Positions 24,776 through 32,553 of a stretch of 33,761 bases of DNA are shown piece by piece. This DNA is from an uncultured Demequina sp. GTDB taxonomy: Bacteria; Actinomycetota; Actinomycetes; Actinomycetales; Demequinaceae. The position numbers were made by a program, and so were the translations under genes. Each line of letters starts with the position of its first letter. Within the stretch, counting starts at the first letter, position 1. Location: the NCBI RefSeq assembly GCF_913055775.1, contig NZ_CAJXJX010000012.1, positions 1 to 33,761 of the forward strand. The letters run 5' to 3'. The notes below the pieces were generated by a model. That model was not told the origin of the DNA. It did no database searches and saw only the letters and a list, made by a program, of their open reading frames with translations.

Positions 24776-25831
24776 ATGTCCGCCAGCAGCGTCTCGGCTG
24801 AGCAGGCCGACGCCACGGGCACGGACCGCGCGAGGAAGAAGGGGCCCAAGAGTTCGATCTGGGCCCGCTTCGACCACGTCGTGGTCCCCTACATCCTCAT
24901 CTCCCCCTTCTTCATCCTCTTCGTCGCCTTCGGGATCTTCCCGATCGTGTACAGCGCGCTGGTGTCCTTCCAGACGTTCCGCTCGGAGACCCTCACCTTC
25001 CCGAGCGGCAACTCCGAGGTGCTGTACACCGAGCGGTGGGTGGGCCTCGAGAACTACCAGAAGGTCCTCACCAACTGGGACTTCACGCAGGCGCTGCTGA
25101 ACACCCTGGGACTGTTCGTCTTCTCGGCGATCCCCCAGCTGATGTTCGCGCTGGTCCTCGCGTCGCTGCTGAACCGGCGCCTGAGGGCCCAGTCGCTGTT
25201 CCGCATCGGCATCCTGATCCCGTACATCACGCCCATCGTCGCGTCCTCGCTCGTGTTCGTGACCTTCTTCTCCGAGCAGTACGGCCAGGCCAACTGGCTG
25301 CTGGGGCTCTTCGGCTTCGAGCATGAGTCCGGCATCGGCGGCTCCGCCCAGGTGCTCGACGGCATCGACTGGCGCGCCGAGCGCTGGTCCTCGTGGCTCG
25401 CGATCATCATCATGATCAACTGGAAGTGGACCGGCTACAACGCCCTGCTGTACCTGGCCGCCATGCAGTCGATCCCCAAGGACGTGTACGAGGCCGCGGC
25501 GCTCGACGGCGCCTCCGCCTGGAAGCAGCTGTGGTCCATCACCGTCCCGATGATCCGCCCCATGGTGATCTTCACGGTGGTGCTGTCCACCATCGGCTCT
25601 CTGCAGCTGTTCGCTGAACCCGTGCTCCTCGACGAGGATCCGAGTTCCGGCGAGGGCGGTGGACTGAGACACCTGTGGCGCACCGTCGCGCAGCTGATCT
25701 GGTACACCGGCTGGGGCGACCCGAAGGACTTCGGATACGCCGGCGCGATGTCGTGGGTGCTGTTCGTGGTCGTGGTCCTGCTCGCAGGCTTCAACGCGTT
25801 CGTGTCGAACAAGATCGGAGGCCGCAAGTGA
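24776..25831 (+). CDS. ABC sugar transporter permease (MalF/UgpA-like)
   Basis: A 351-residue inner-membrane subunit. A basic cytoplasmic N-terminus (RARKKGPKSS) is followed by a first helix (VVPYILISPFFILFVAFGIFPIVYSAL, about residues 39-65) and then about five more helices. The EAA loop that docks the ATPase is EAAALDGASAWKQLWSITVPMIRP at about residues 238-261. It forms the channel with the next gene's product. A GGAGG ribosome site precedes the ATG. The stop overlaps the next start as GTGA, so the two permeases are translationally coupled. Like many actinobacterial sugar importers, the operon has no ATPase gene. Confidence 0.95.
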   Translation: MSASSVSAEQADATGTDRARKKGPKSSIWARFDHVVVPYILISPFFILFVAFGIFPIVYSALVSFQTFRSETLTFPSGNSEVLYTERWVGLENYQKVLTNWDFTQALLNTLGLFVFSAIPQLMFALVLASLLNRRLRAQSLFRIGILIPYITPIVASSLVFVTFFSEQYGQANWLLGLFGFEHESGIGGSAQVLDGIDWRAERWSSWLAIIIMINWKWTGYNALLYLAAMQSIPKDVYEAAALDGASAWKQLWSITVPMIRPMVIFTVVLSTIGSLQLFAEPVLLDEDPSSGEGGGLRHLWRTVAQLIWYTGWGDPKDFGYAGAMSWVLFVVVVLLAGFNAFVSNKIGGRK

Positions 25832-26769
25832 CCGCGACCATCGACGAGGCCCCCGAGGCCCAGGCGCCCAAGAACAAGCGCAACAAGGCCGCCCTCCTGG
25901 GCCGCAGCCCGCAGGACACCCCCGCGGGAGCCTTCAACTACATCCTGCTGGGCTTCATCCTGCTCGTGGGTGCCTGGCCCATCTACTGGGCCGGCATCAT
26001 GTCCACCTGGAAGGAGGACAAGCTCTTCCAGGCGGGCGCGCCGCAGGCCACTCCGGGACCGTACTTCCAGTTCAACTGGGACATCATGACGGTCAAGATC
26101 CGCGAGCAGGGCTACCCGGCGTACGACAACGTCCAGTTCGTCCAGTCCTTCTTCAACTCTGTCATCGTGGTCGCCGTGGTCGTGACGGCCACGCTGTTCT
26201 TCTGCTCGCTCGCGGGCTTCGCGTTCGCGAAGCTGAAGTTCAAGGGCCGCGATCCGCTGTTCTACTTCGTGGTGCTGACCCTCACGATCCCGGCGCAGCT
26301 GGGCATCGTGGGCGCGTACCAGATCATGGACACCCTGGGCTGGGTGGACACCCTGCTCGCGGTCACGGTCCCTGCACTGGTCTCCGCGTTCGGCGTGTTC
26401 TACATGAGGCAGTTCATCGAGGATGCGATCCCCGACGAGATCATCGAATCGGCTCGCGTCGACGGCGCAACGACCTTCCGCGTGTTCTGGGAGATCGTCG
26501 TGCCGACCGTCAGGCCCGCGATGGGCGTGCTGGGACTCATCACCGCGGTCAACGCGTGGAACGAGTATCAGTGGGCGCTGGTCGCGGTGGGCGGCTCCGA
26601 CGCCCAGACCATCGGCCCCGCGCTGCACAACCTGCGCGTGGGCAACACCCCCAAGAACTCCATCGTTCTGACGGGATCCTTCCTCGCCTCCCTGCCGCTG
26701 ATCGCGCTGCTGGCCGTCGCCGGTAGGCAGATCGTGCGCGGCATCATGGAAGGCGCGGTCAAGACCTGA
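25828..26769 (+). CDS. ABC sugar transporter permease (MalG/UgpE-like)
   Basis: A 313-residue inner-membrane subunit starting at a GTG that overlaps the previous stop (GTGA). Six helices are predicted, the first at about residues 33-52 (FNYILLGFILLVGAWPIYWAG). The EAA loop is ESARVDGATTFRVFWEIVVPTVRP near residues 209-232. The N-terminal 30 residues are hydrophilic and basic. It pairs with the upstream permease. The missing ATPase is presumably a shared MsiK/UgpC-type protein encoded elsewhere, as in other actinobacteria. A strong terminator follows at 26791. Confidence 0.95.
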   Translation: MTATIDEAPEAQAPKNKRNKAALLGRSPQDTPAGAFNYILLGFILLVGAWPIYWAGIMSTWKEDKLFQAGAPQATPGPYFQFNWDIMTVKIREQGYPAYDNVQFVQSFFNSVIVVAVVVTATLFFCSLAGFAFAKLKFKGRDPLFYFVVLTLTIPAQLGIVGAYQIMDTLGWVDTLLAVTVPALVSAFGVFYMRQFIEDAIPDEIIESARVDGATTFRVFWEIVVPTVRPAMGVLGLITAVNAWNEYQWALVAVGGSDAQTIGPALHNLRVGNTPKNSIVLTGSFLASLPLIALLAVAGRQIVRGIMEGAVKT

Positions 26770-26790
26770 TCGAGTCCACGTTCGACAGGC

Positions 26791-26822
26791 GCGGCCGGTC
26801 CACCTCAGGGTGGGCCGGCCGC
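26791..26822 (+). terminator. Terminator after the sugar ABC operon
   Basis: A 14-bp stem, GCGGCCGGTCCACC with GGTGGGCCGGCCGC (one U-G wobble), and a TCAG loop, 21 bp after the last permease stop. It lies between convergent operons and may also stop Tad transcripts. Confidence 0.85.
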
Positions 26823-26898
26823 AGTCGTGTCCGGACCATGCCCGGCTCTCCGTCCCTCGCGGCCCCCTGCTCCTGGTCCTGGTCGCCCTCGTACCGGC

Positions 26899-26986
26899 CA
26901 ACACACACCTGTGGCGCACGGTGACCCAGAGTGGGATGTGATTCCCCGTGTTCAACACCTGTCGCAGTGGTCACGGCCGTGTGTTG
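26899..26986. other. Cluster of inverted repeats between convergent operons
   Basis: CAACACAC (26899-26906) is mirrored by GTGTGTTG (26979-26986). Between them GTGTT-C-AACAC (26948-26958) forms a small hairpin, and CACCTGTGGC/CACCTGTCGC are direct near-repeats. The stretch lies between the ABC terminator and the end of the Tad operon and holds no credible gene. It may be a structured transcript end. Confidence 0.35.
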
Positions 26987-27014
26987 AGGTGCGCGCATGC
27001 TCGGCGACGCCCGG

Positions 27015-27467
27015 TCAGCCGATGCGCGCGCTGCCAGAGGCGGTGAGCGTCACCCCGACGTCTGGGAGCCACCCCCAGCCGCCCACGAGCGGCAGCACCG
27101 TCCGTGTGAGCACCACCTGCGCGGTCGAGTCGTCGTCGGTCCGGACCGCGACCACGCGGACGTCGTCGACCCACGGGCGATCGTCGCCAGCGAGTCGTGC
27201 GAGCACCACGTCGGCCGTCTCGCCGTCCGAAGCGAAGTAGTCCGCGGCGAGGGCATGCCCGGCCGCCGCGACCGCGCACTCGTCAGCGAGCGAGACCAGA
27301 CGCATCCGATTCACGTGGACCTGAGTGGCGCCCACCAGCACGGCGACCGCCATGAGCGCGACCACGATCCACCCCAGCGTGAACAGCGAGACACTGCCAG
27401 CGTCGGAGGCGAACGCCGGCGCGCGATCGCGAACGGCGCGCGCCGGCGGCCTCGTGCACCCCGTCAT
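27015..27467 (-). CDS. Tad-locus pseudopilin/TadG-like membrane-anchored protein
   Basis: A 150-residue protein with one helix near the N-terminus (about residues 27-47, SLFTLGWIVVALMAVAVLVGA) preceded by SDAGSVS, resembling the DRGSxS start of TadE/TadG-like proteins. The rest (VHVNRMRLVSLADECAVAAAGHAL and following) is the extracellular part usual for the last gene of actinobacterial Tad clusters. The ATG at 27467 overlaps the previous stop as ATGA. The function is inferred from position: assembly or anchoring of the Flp pilus. Sequence alone gives a family-level guess only. Confidence 0.7.
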   Translation of the reverse strand: MTGCTRPPARAVRDRAPAFASDAGSVSLFTLGWIVVALMAVAVLVGATQVHVNRMRLVSLADECAVAAAGHALAADYFASDGETADVVLARLAGDDRPWVDDVRVVAVRTDDDSTAQVVLTRTVLPLVGGWGWLPDVGVTLTASGSARIG

Positions 27468-27958
27468 CGGCCACCGCCGCTGACGCCAGTCAGGAGGTCC
27501 ACCTGAGCGGTGCCCCGGGCGGACACGGGCACGGCGGCCGAGATCGCATCGGCGATGGGACCCGGGATGCCCGGCAGCGGCACAGCGACCTCGACCTCGA
27601 CCACGACCTCGCTGCCCGGTCCGCCGCAGCCCGCGTCTCCGCAACCGACCACCAGGTCGTGCAATCCCCGGACGGCGAAGTCCTCGAGCGCCAGCGAGAC
27701 AACATCGGACGCCCGCTCGACCGCGGCCGCGTGGGCGGTCTGCTCGCTCCCACCGCGGTCGAGCTCGTCCAGCGCCGCCAGGGCGGCACCCCGTGCGGCG
27801 GTCCGGCTCGCGCCCTCGACGGCGTAGGTGGCCGCCTGCACCTGCCCGACCGCGAGGACCGCGTAGACGATCGGCACGAGCATCAGCACCGTCACGCCCA
27901 GGAACTCGACCAGCGCGGCGCCGGTGTCGTCTCGCGACAGCGCGCGGGCGCGACTCAC
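27464..27958 (-). CDS. TadE-like pilus assembly protein (second)
   Basis: A 164-residue protein with the TadE signature DDTGAALVEFLGVTVLMLVPIVYAVLAVGQVQAATYAVEGASRTAARGAA near residues 10-60: a Glu in the helix start, then one membrane helix. The remainder is predicted extracellular and holds two Cys (VGCGDAGCGG) that could form a disulfide. TadE-type minor pilins help build and anchor Flp pili. The start is GTG at 27958, overlapping the previous stop (GTGA), and the 3' end overlaps the next gene by ATGA. Confidence 0.82.
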   Translation of the reverse strand: MSRARALSRDDTGAALVEFLGVTVLMLVPIVYAVLAVGQVQAATYAVEGASRTAARGAALAALDELDRGGSEQTAHAAAVERASDVVSLALEDFAVRGLHDLVVGCGDAGCGGPGSEVVVEVEVAVPLPGIPGPIADAISAAVPVSARGTAQVDLLTGVSGGGR

Positions 27959-28353
27959 GGCGACTCCGCGATCGCGCGCGCTTCCACCGTGAGCGTGCCC
28001 GGCCCCCATAGGCCGATCACCGGCAGCGGTGCCGACAGCTCGATCAGAACGAGGTCTGCTCCGTCCACGGCGCTCGCGCTGGCGGTCGCCGTGGTGTCGA
28101 CGCCGGCCATCGCCTCCGCAGCCATGGCCTCGGCCCGCGCCTCTCCGTCGGCGAGCGTCCTGTCGGCCTGCGCCGCGATCCTGGCGCCCTCGTACGCGCT
28201 CGACGTCAGCGTGTTGCGCACGTGCACCGCGAGGACCAGCTGCAGCAGCGCGAGTCCCAGGAGCACCACCAGCGACGCGACGAGGACGAACTCGACGACC
28301 GCAGAGCCTCGATCGCGCGCTGCGTCACCCGCCGGTGACGGAGTCGATCGCAT
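27955..28353 (-). CDS. TadE-like pilus assembly protein (first)
   Basis: A 132-residue protein with the TadE motif DRGSAVVEFVLVASLVVLLGLALLQLVLAVHVRNTL at about residues 14-49 and a short Ala/Asp-rich extracellular domain. The ATG at 28353 lies inside the end of the pilin gene (29-bp overlap) but has a GAGG ribosome site at the right distance, so coupling to pilin translation is likely. It probably acts as a minor pilin or pilus anchor. Confidence 0.85.
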   Translation of the reverse strand: MRSTPSPAGDAARDRGSAVVEFVLVASLVVLLGLALLQLVLAVHVRNTLTSSAYEGARIAAQADRTLADGEARAEAMAAEAMAGVDTTATASASAVDGADLVLIELSAPLPVIGLWGPGTLTVEARAIAESP

Positions 28354-28507
28354 CGGTGAAGACCTCGCCGAGTGCCGGGCCGGCGAGGGCCCAGATCAGA
28401 GCGACAAGTCCCGCCGTCATCAATGTGATGAGCACCCAACCCGGCACGTCCCCGCGCTCCCCCTTGTCGCGGAGCTCGGCGCTCACGTTCTCGAACCACC
28501 TGATCAT
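28325..28507 (-). CDS. Flp-type major pilin
   Basis: A 60-residue prepilin. A short charged leader ending KGERGDVPG precedes one long hydrophobic helix (WVLITLMTAGLVALIWALAG, about residues 24-43) and a short tail FTDAIDSVTGG. This matches the small Flp-like pilins of actinobacterial Tad loci, with cleavage expected near the Gly residues before the helix. It assembles into the fibre, powered by the CpaF ATPase through TadB/TadC. A GAGGGGGAACC ribosome site precedes the ATG, and a 38-bp gap separates it from tadC. The prepilin peptidase gene is not in the window. Confidence 0.88.
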   Translation of the reverse strand: MIRWFENVSAELRDKGERGDVPGWVLITLMTAGLVALIWALAGPALGEVFTDAIDSVTGG

Positions 28508-28545
28508 GGTTCCCCCTCTTCCTTGTTGTCTTTCCGAGTGATGGG

Positions 28546-29469
28546 CTAGCCGCCCAGATTGATGGCCACGAGTCCTGGGAACACGGCGAACACGACCGTG
28601 ACAGGCAAGATGAGGAACACCACGGGAATCAGCATGGCAATCTCGCGGCGCCCGCCTTCCTCCATGAGCTCTCGGTGGCCCTGTGCACGCATGTCCTGGG
28701 CCTGAGCCCGCAGCACCTCGGCGAGCGGAGTGCCGCGCTCGACGGCGGTCGTCACGCCCTCCGCGAAGCGATCCAGGGCGGGCACGCCCGAGTCCTGCGC
28801 CATGCGCCGCAGCGCGTCGGTCAACCGCGCGCCTGCCTTGACTCGTCCCAGGGCGGTCTGCAGGCTCTCAGCCACCGCCCCCGAGGTCGATGTCGCAACC
28901 CTCTCGAGTGCGACGGGCGCTGACTCGCCAGCGGCGACGGCCAATGCCAGGAGCTCCGCGACCGTCGGCAACTCCTGCAGCAGCCGGCGCGACCGACGCC
29001 GGACCGCCAGTGTCAGAGCAACGTCCCGCCCGACGGCGCCGCACACCGCCATCACGAGGGCGAGCATCAACCCCGCCACCGCGCTCGCGCCGCGCAGGGA
29101 GACGAGGGCGCCCGCGAAGAGCAACCCGACCGCCAGACCCACGGCGCCCCAGGCAACCTGCCGGGCCCGAAACTGCTCGGCGCTCCACGCCAGGCCCGCG
29201 CGACGCAGCCGCAGCTCGACGTCGGCGGCCTCGATCCCCCACCGCTCGAGCACGCGCATCACATCCCGCGCCACCGGCGTGAGGATGCGCTCGAGCGTCG
29301 GAAAGGGCGTCACGGCCGCGTCGCGTCGTCGGATCTCAGCGGCGAGCGTCGAACGCACGAACGGCGAGACCCGCGCCTCCAGCGTGGGTCGCCGCGCCCG
29401 GAACCATGCGACCACCAGGCTCGCGCCAAAGCCCAGCATTCCGCCGAGCACCACTGCCGTCCAGGTCAT
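28546..29469 (-). CDS. tadC: Tad secretion system protein TadC
   Basis: A 307-residue membrane platform protein of the type II secretion F-domain family. The T2SSF domain is in the second half: ELPTVAELLALAVAAGESAPVALERVA at about 167-193, and LTDALRRMAQDSGVPALDRFAEGV, followed by the closing helix LIPVVFLILPVTVVFAVFPGLVAI. The start ATG overlaps the tadB stop (ATGA). TadB and TadC together form the inner-membrane base on which CpaF turns. Confidence 0.92.
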   Translation of the reverse strand: MTWTAVVLGGMLGFGASLVVAWFRARRPTLEARVSPFVRSTLAAEIRRRDAAVTPFPTLERILTPVARDVMRVLERWGIEAADVELRLRRAGLAWSAEQFRARQVAWGAVGLAVGLLFAGALVSLRGASAVAGLMLALVMAVCGAVGRDVALTLAVRRRSRRLLQELPTVAELLALAVAAGESAPVALERVATSTSGAVAESLQTALGRVKAGARLTDALRRMAQDSGVPALDRFAEGVTTAVERGTPLAEVLRAQAQDMRAQGHRELMEEGGRREIAMLIPVVFLILPVTVVFAVFPGLVAINLGG

Positions 29470-30326
29470 CGCAGGACCCTGCTCTCCTGCGGCAGCCGCC
29501 CTACCCGCATCATCACGCGGTACGCGACGATCGTGCTCGCCCCGCCGGCAGCGAGCACGAACGCCCCCGCCGCGGAGTCATAGGCGTCGAGCGTCGACGA
29601 CTGCGTCGCGAGGAGGGCGAGCACGACCCAGGGCGCCGCGACGGCAAGGCGTGCCGCGTTGACGGTCCAGCTCTGGCGGCCCTCGAGCTCGCCGCGCAGG
29701 CGCGCGTCGTCACGCAGGAACTCCGCCAGTGTGCGCAGCACGCGACCCACGTCCGTGCCGCCCACATCCCGCGTGATGCGCAGGGTCTCGACGATCCGGT
29801 CCGCAGTCGGGTCAGCGAGCCGCTCCTTGAGCAGGTCGAGCGACGCCTGGAACCTGCCGGACGCGCGGTAGTCCTCCGCGAAGCGCGCGAAGGGCTCACG
29901 CAGCGCGTCGGGGCCCCGGTCGCCCACCTGAGAGACCGCCTCGGGCAGCGACAGACCGGCCCTGATCCCGGAGGCGAGGCTGTCCACGACCTCAGGCCAC
30001 AGGTCGCGGGTCTGTGCGGCGCGGGCGCGGGCCCGAGAGGCGACCACGGCGAACGGCCCGCGCGCGGCGATGACGCCGAAGCACAGCCCGATGAGCGCGG
30101 ATCCCGTCAGACCAGCGGCGACGATCCACGCGACCACGCCCAGCCCCACCGACGTCATCACCAGGGCCGCGGGGGTCACTCCCGGGGCACCTGCGCGCAC
30201 CAGTCGGTCCCGCGTCCGGTCCGACCAGCCGCCGGGCCGCCTCCGCGCGCGCGGCTGCTCTGGCCAGAACGACCACCAGACCAGGAACGCCCCGATGCCG
30301 AGGACGACCCCCCACCACGCCTCCAC
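29466..30326 (-). CDS. tadB: Tad secretion system protein TadB
   Basis: A 286-residue membrane protein with the T2SSF domain (WPEVVDSLASGIRAGLSLPEAVSQVGDRGP at about 112-141; DVGGTDVGRVLRTLAEFLRDDARLRGELEGRQ at about 188-219), two helices before it and two at the C-terminus. The start is GTG at 30326, one base after the cpaF stop, giving VEAWWGVVLGIGAFLVWW as the first helix. It is the partner of TadC. Confidence 0.9.
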   Translation of the reverse strand: MEAWWGVVLGIGAFLVWWSFWPEQPRARRRPGGWSDRTRDRLVRAGAPGVTPAALVMTSVGLGVVAWIVAAGLTGSALIGLCFGVIAARGPFAVVASRARARAAQTRDLWPEVVDSLASGIRAGLSLPEAVSQVGDRGPDALREPFARFAEDYRASGRFQASLDLLKERLADPTADRIVETLRITRDVGGTDVGRVLRTLAEFLRDDARLRGELEGRQSWTVNAARLAVAAPWVVLALLATQSSTLDAYDSAAGAFVLAAGGASTIVAYRVMMRVGRLPQESRVLR

Positions 30327-30327
30327 G

Positions 30328-31560
30328 TCACAACCCCCTGAGGAGGGCCGCGACGTCGTGGGCGCGCGCCGCCATCCGGTCCTCGTGCGGCGGGAACCCG
30401 GGCCCTCGCACGAGCGCGCCGTCACGGCGCTCGAACACGGTGGACGTCTCGATCACGCCCTGTTCGGAGCGGCCGCTCACGCCGACGATCTCGCGCACCC
30501 CGCGCCGCCCCGAGGCCGGGTCGAGGTCCAGATGGACAACGACGTCGATCGCGGAAGCCACGGTCGGCACCACGAAGCGATCGGAGACGTTGTCGCCCGC
30601 GAGAAGCGGCAGCGTGCACATCTTGGTGATCGCATCTCGCGCCGAGTTCGCGTGGATCGTGCACATGCCCGGCACTCCCGCGTTGAGGGCGATGAGCATG
30701 TCGAGGGCCTCGGCCTCGCGGACCTCGCCGATGATGATGCGGCTGGGGCGCATGCGCAGCGCCTCCTTGACGAGGCGCCTGAGCGGAATCTCTCCGGTGC
30801 CCTCGAGCGACTCCTGCCGGCACTGCATCGCCACCACGTCGCGGTGCTGGATCGCGAGCTCGAACACCTCCTCGCAGGTCACGACCCGCTCGCGGGGCGG
30901 AATCGACCCCGCAAGCGCCGCCAGCATGGTTGTCTTTCCCGCCTGCGTAGCGCCGGATACCAGGACGTTCAGTCCGGAGTCCACGGCAGCGTCAAGGAAC
31001 GCCGCGGCCCGCGGGGTGAGCGATCCGAGCCTCACCATGTCGCCCACCGACCTTGCCCGCGCCACGTACTTGCGGATGTTCACCGCCCAGTGACGCTGCG
31101 TGATCTCGGGGATGACCACGTGGAGCCGCTCGCCGCCTGGAAGCGTGGCGTCCACAAAGGGAGAGCTCAGATCCAGCCGGCGACCGCTCATCGCGAGCAT
31201 CTGTTCCACCAGGTCGCGCACCTGCTCTGCCGTGAGCATCGTGGGGGTCAGCTCGGGCTCTCCGGCGCGCGCGACGAACACCTGCTGCGGCGCATTGATC
31301 CAGATCTCCTCGACCTCGGGATCATCGAGATAGGGCTGGAGCGGCCCGAACCCCGCCACGGCGTCCATCACTGCACGTGCCGTGGCGACCGGATCCACCA
31401 GCGGCTCCACGTCACCGGTGAGCGACCGCGTCTCCCACCGCTCGAGAGCATCGTCCACGAGCGCCCGCACCGCCGCGACATCGCGCTTGGGATCCACGCC
31501 GGAAGCGCGGATGCGCTCGCGCACCTCGCTCTCGATCCCCCCGACGGCCCCCGACGTCAT
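30328..31560 (-). CDS. cpaF: Tad/Flp pilus assembly ATPase (CpaF/TadA)
   Basis: A 410-residue type II/IV secretion ATPase that powers pilus assembly at the cytoplasmic face. Domain order: an N-terminal region with FGPLQPYLDDPEVEEIWINAP (about 71-91), then the motor with Walker A GATQAGKTT at 203-211, an Asp/Glu-box segment ERVVTCEEVFELAI, Walker B RIIIGEVREAEALDML, and the His-box TIHANSARDA. All key motifs are present. The ATG at 31560 is the first of the operon. A TACCCT -10 box (31574-31569) puts the transcription start at 31562, nearly leaderless. Genes for the septum-site-like CpaE and for the prepilin peptidase are not next to it. Confidence 0.94.
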   Translation of the reverse strand: MTSGAVGGIESEVRERIRASGVDPKRDVAAVRALVDDALERWETRSLTGDVEPLVDPVATARAVMDAVAGFGPLQPYLDDPEVEEIWINAPQQVFVARAGEPELTPTMLTAEQVRDLVEQMLAMSGRRLDLSSPFVDATLPGGERLHVVIPEITQRHWAVNIRKYVARARSVGDMVRLGSLTPRAAAFLDAAVDSGLNVLVSGATQAGKTTMLAALAGSIPPRERVVTCEEVFELAIQHRDVVAMQCRQESLEGTGEIPLRRLVKEALRMRPSRIIIGEVREAEALDMLIALNAGVPGMCTIHANSARDAITKMCTLPLLAGDNVSDRFVVPTVASAIDVVVHLDLDPASGRRGVREIVGVSGRSEQGVIETSTVFERRDGALVRGPGFPPHEDRMAARAHDVAALLRGL

Positions 31561-31562
31561 GG

Positions 31563-31593
31563 ACCCTGAGGGTAGAGACAAACCGCGGGTTTG
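31563..31593 (-). promoter_or_regulatory. Tad operon promoter with inverted repeats
   Basis: The -10 box TACCCT (minus, 31574-31569) lies within ACCCT-G-AGGGT (31563-31573). CAAACC-GCG-GGTTTG (31579-31593) fills the space between the -35 and -10 areas, a good place for an operator. Confidence 0.45.
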
Positions 31594-31676
31594 ACCAGGG
31601 GGGTTGTGGAAAGTTGCGCCCGTGACCGGACACAGCGCCGATGCGCGTGTCACCCCCTCGTGCCACGATGAGAGAC

Positions 31677-32375
31677 ATGTGCGGCAGGTACGCAAACTTC
31701 CTCGCGGAGCAGGAGCTGATCGACCACTTCGCGATCGCGACGGTCGCGGACGACGCCCGACTGGCTCCCAACTGGAACGTCTCCCCCACCCAGCAGGTCG
31801 CCATCGTCGTGCCGCCCAGGCCAGACAAAGATGACGAAGGCCGCCGCCTCGAGGCCGCGCGCTGGGGCCTGGTGCCGTCGTGGGCGAAGGACCCGAGCAT
31901 CGGCGCCCGCATGATCAACGCGCGCTCGGAGACCCTCGCGGAGAAGCCGTCCTTCAGGACGGCCTTCGCGAAGCGCCGATGCGCGGTGCCGGCATCGGGC
32001 TACTTCGAGTGGCGGACGGAGGGCGGCGTCAAGACTCCGCACTGGATCCACGCGACGGACGATGCGCCCCTCGCGTTCGCGGGGCTCTACGAGTTCTGGA
32101 AGGACAAGGCCGCCGGAGAGGACGCCGAGTGGCTCGTGACCACCACGATCGTCACGACGGCGTCGAGCGGCGCGATGCAGGACATCCACGACCGCCAGCC
32201 CGTGATGATGTGCCGCGAGGCGCTCGACCTGTGGCTGGACCGCGACGCGGACCAGGGCACCCTGCTCGACGTCATCGCGATGCCCGCGCCCGACCTGACC
32301 TGGCACCCGGTCCGCAAGGCCGTCGGCAGCCCCAAGAACAACGCGCCGGAGAACATCGACCCCGTCGACGCCTGA
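31677..32375 (+). CDS. SOS response-associated peptidase (SRAP), YedK/HMCES-like
   Basis: A 232-residue protein that forms a covalent thiazolidine bond with abasic sites in single-stranded DNA, shielding them from breakage. The catalytic Cys2 directly follows the start Met (MCGRYAN), which fixes the ATG at 31677. Other active-site groups are Asn34 (NWNVSPT), the NARSET loop at 81-86, Glu111 (ASGYFEW) and His171 (IHDRQPV). All are intact. It stands alone, divergent from the Tad operon. I see no mycobacterial-type SOS box upstream, so LexA control is not supported here. Confidence 0.95.
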   Translation: MCGRYANFLAEQELIDHFAIATVADDARLAPNWNVSPTQQVAIVVPPRPDKDDEGRRLEAARWGLVPSWAKDPSIGARMINARSETLAEKPSFRTAFAKRRCAVPASGYFEWRTEGGVKTPHWIHATDDAPLAFAGLYEFWKDKAAGEDAEWLVTTTIVTTASSGAMQDIHDRQPVMMCREALDLWLDRDADQGTLLDVIAMPAPDLTWHPVRKAVGSPKNNAPENIDPVDA

Positions 32376-32411
32376 TCCCCGGGGACCGGTTCAGGCCTGC
32401 CCTCAGCCTCG

Positions 32412-32501
32412 ATGCCCGTTTGCTTCCGTTTAGTTGTTGACATGCCCGTTTTACCGGAGTAGCGTCCGGGAGTAGTTCCACAGGAACGGGCCCAAACGGG
32501 C
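32412..32501 (+). promoter_or_regulatory. PTS gene promoter with phased operator half-sites
   Basis: The -35 TTGACA (32437-32442), a 17-bp spacer and the -10 TAGCGT (32460-32465) make the best promoter in the window; the start is near 32472. GCCCGTTT-like half-sites centre at 32417.5, 32427.5 (TTCCGTTT) and 32447.5, and inverted copies at 32487.5 and 32497.5. All spacings are multiples of 10 bp and the array is symmetric about 32457.5. Confidence 0.65.
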
Positions 32502-32536
32502 CTCCAGGATGGTAGTCCTCCGCAAGGAAGCGGAGG
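32475..32536 (+). other. Structured 5' leader of the PTS mRNA
   Basis: Hairpins GTTCC-ACA-GGAAC (32475-32487) and CCTCCGC-AAGGAA-GCGGAGG (32517-32536) lie in the 82-nt leader. The second ends just before the purine-rich ribosome site and could mask part of it. It does not match a riboswitch or a BglG-type antiterminator target that I know. Confidence 0.4.
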
Positions 32537-32553
32537 GGAAGGGTAGGACACCG

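Noticed and set aside
31600-31677. LexA (SOS) box before the SRAP gene
   Set aside because: No TCGAAC-N4-GTTCGA-like sequence is seen.
32472-32553. Riboswitch or BglG-type antiterminator in the PTS leader
   Set aside because: Only two short hairpins; no match to known riboswitch cores or the RAT consensus, and no overlapping terminator.
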